This document shows, one piece after another, positions 6,471 to 6,792 of a stretch of 6,792 nucleotides of DNA. The stretch covers positions 1 through 6,792 of the forward strand of contig DASZYR010000134.1 of NCBI GenBank assembly GCA_035545255.1, written 5' to 3'. The number at the start of each line of letters is the position of its first letter. The first letter of the stretch is position 1. The notes below the pieces were generated by a model that was not told the origin of the DNA, ran no database searches, and saw only the letters and a program-made list of their open reading frames with translations. Position numbers and translations under genes: made by a program. Source of the stretch: Dokdonella_A sp035545255. Lineage in GTDB: Bacteria > Pseudomonadota > Gammaproteobacteria > Xanthomonadales > Rhodanobacteraceae.

Positions 6471-6516
6471 GGCTTGCCCTCGCCCCAGCCCTCTCCCGCG
6501 CGGCGGGAGAGGGGAA
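6471..6516 (-). repeat. REP-like palindromic element C, inverted relative to B
   Basis: Perfect 11-bp arms CCCTCTCCCGC (6489-6499) and GCGGGAGAGGG (6503-6513) enclose a 3-base loop. The flank GGCTTGCCCTCGCCCC (6471-6486) is the reverse complement of the GGGCGAGGGCAAGCC end of element A. With B it makes an inverted pair about 40 bases from the typA stop, where it may also act as a terminator or 3'-end stabiliser for convergent transcripts. Confidence 0.78.
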
Positions 6517-6563
6517 CATCACGCAAGAGGGGGAACATCACGCAAGGTGGGGATATCACGCGA
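6511..6563. repeat. Three tandem 19-base repeats overlapping the end of typA
   Basis: GGGGAACATCACGCAAG occurs at 6511-6527 and 6530-6546, and a diverged copy GGGGATATCACGCGA at 6549-6563. The period is exactly 19 bases. The first unit begins inside the right arm of REP-like element C, and the third contains the typA stop codon (TGA on the minus strand at 6558-6556). Confidence 0.8.
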
Positions 6564-6792
6564 CCTGACGCGACGCTTTCTTGCGATCGCTCTCGGTCAG
6601 ATGCCGCTTGCGAAGGCGAATCTCCTTCGGCGTCACCTCGACGAGCTCGTCGTCCTCGATGAACTCCAGCGCCTGCTCGAGCGACATCCGGACCGGCGGC
6701 GTCAGCTGCACGTTGTCGTCCTTGCCGGCGGCGCGGATGTTCGTCAGCTGCTTGGCGCGGAGCGCGTTGACCGTGAGGTCGTTGTCCTTCGC
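6556..6792 (-). CDS. typA: TypA/BipA ribosome-associated GTPase, C-terminal 78 residues
   Basis: The minus strand is open from the right edge to a TGA at 6558-6556. The visible product contains LRAKQLTNIRAAGKDD, then VQLTPPVRMSLEQALEFIEDD, ELVEVTPKEIRLRKRHLTES and a short basic tail. This is the diagnostic C-terminus of TypA/BipA, a translational GTPase related to EF-G and LepA that binds the 70S ribosome and helps 50S assembly and stress or cold growth. The GTPase domain and start lie outside the window. The family's C-terminal domain looks complete, and the tail (KKASRQVA) has an ordinary length. The stop lies in a tandem repeat. I see no gene between it and the REP-like pair. Confidence 0.95.
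   Translation of the reverse strand, partial: AKDNDLTVNALRAKQLTNIRAAGKDDNVQLTPPVRMSLEQALEFIEDDELVEVTPKEIRLRKRHLTESDRKKASRQVA

Noticed and set aside
6402..6563. The repeat cluster as a CRISPR array
   Set aside because: The units are palindromes of differing length plus three directly adjacent 19-base copies. There are no unique spacers of constant length and no cas gene.

Overview
The window reads as a GC-rich gammaproteobacterial chromosome, most likely from the Xanthomonadales/Lysobacterales. The codons end almost always in G or C. The large beta-propeller protein ends in an IFADGF-type tail of a kind I associate with secreted proteins of that order. The tesA / ABC ATPase / permease cluster has the divergent layout known from E. 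coli tesA-ybbA-ybbP. Palindromic repeats of the 'CCCTCTCCCGC...GCGGGAGAGGG...GGTGAGGG' type are scattered through the region. The taxonomic placement is an inference; no search was possible.

Layout from left to right. (1) 1-1860, + strand: the 3' part of a large delta-60-repeat (DUF5122-type beta-propeller) protein, open at the left edge, followed by a perfect 12-bp hairpin. (2) 1975-2598, - strand: tesA, a periplasmic SGNH esterase (acyl-CoA thioesterase I / protease I / lysophospholipase L1) with a signal peptide and a complete catalytic set. (3) 2597-5847, + strand: an ABC ATPase (YbbA type) and an 826-residue FtsX/MacB-like permease (YbbP type), overlapping by four bases. The start codons of tesA and the ATPase gene overlap at one CATG, so the two transcription units leave back to back with no intergenic DNA. 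(4) 5867-6205, + strand: a small hypothetical gene and the frameshifted start of what looks like a nucleotidyltransferase gene, a decayed two-gene cassette. (5) 6126-6555: a less GC-rich stretch without a convincing gene, ending in two inverted REP-like palindromes and three 19-base tandem repeats. (6) 6556-6792, - strand: the C-terminal end of typA/bipA, running off the right edge.

TesA, YbbA and YbbP probably act together. The ATPase drives an inner-membrane permease with large periplasmic portions, and the exported hydrolase would process lipid-like or hydrophobic molecules handled by it. The most unusual feature is a REP-like element lying across the ATPase/permease junction. It appears to encode an extra ~23-residue tail on the ATPase and also supplies the ribosome binding site of the permease. 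I see no CRISPR array, tRNA, rRNA, transposase or phage gene. Apart from the repeats and the decayed cassette, the region is ordinary housekeeping and secreted-protein sequence, and I found no convincing new defence or biosynthetic system.
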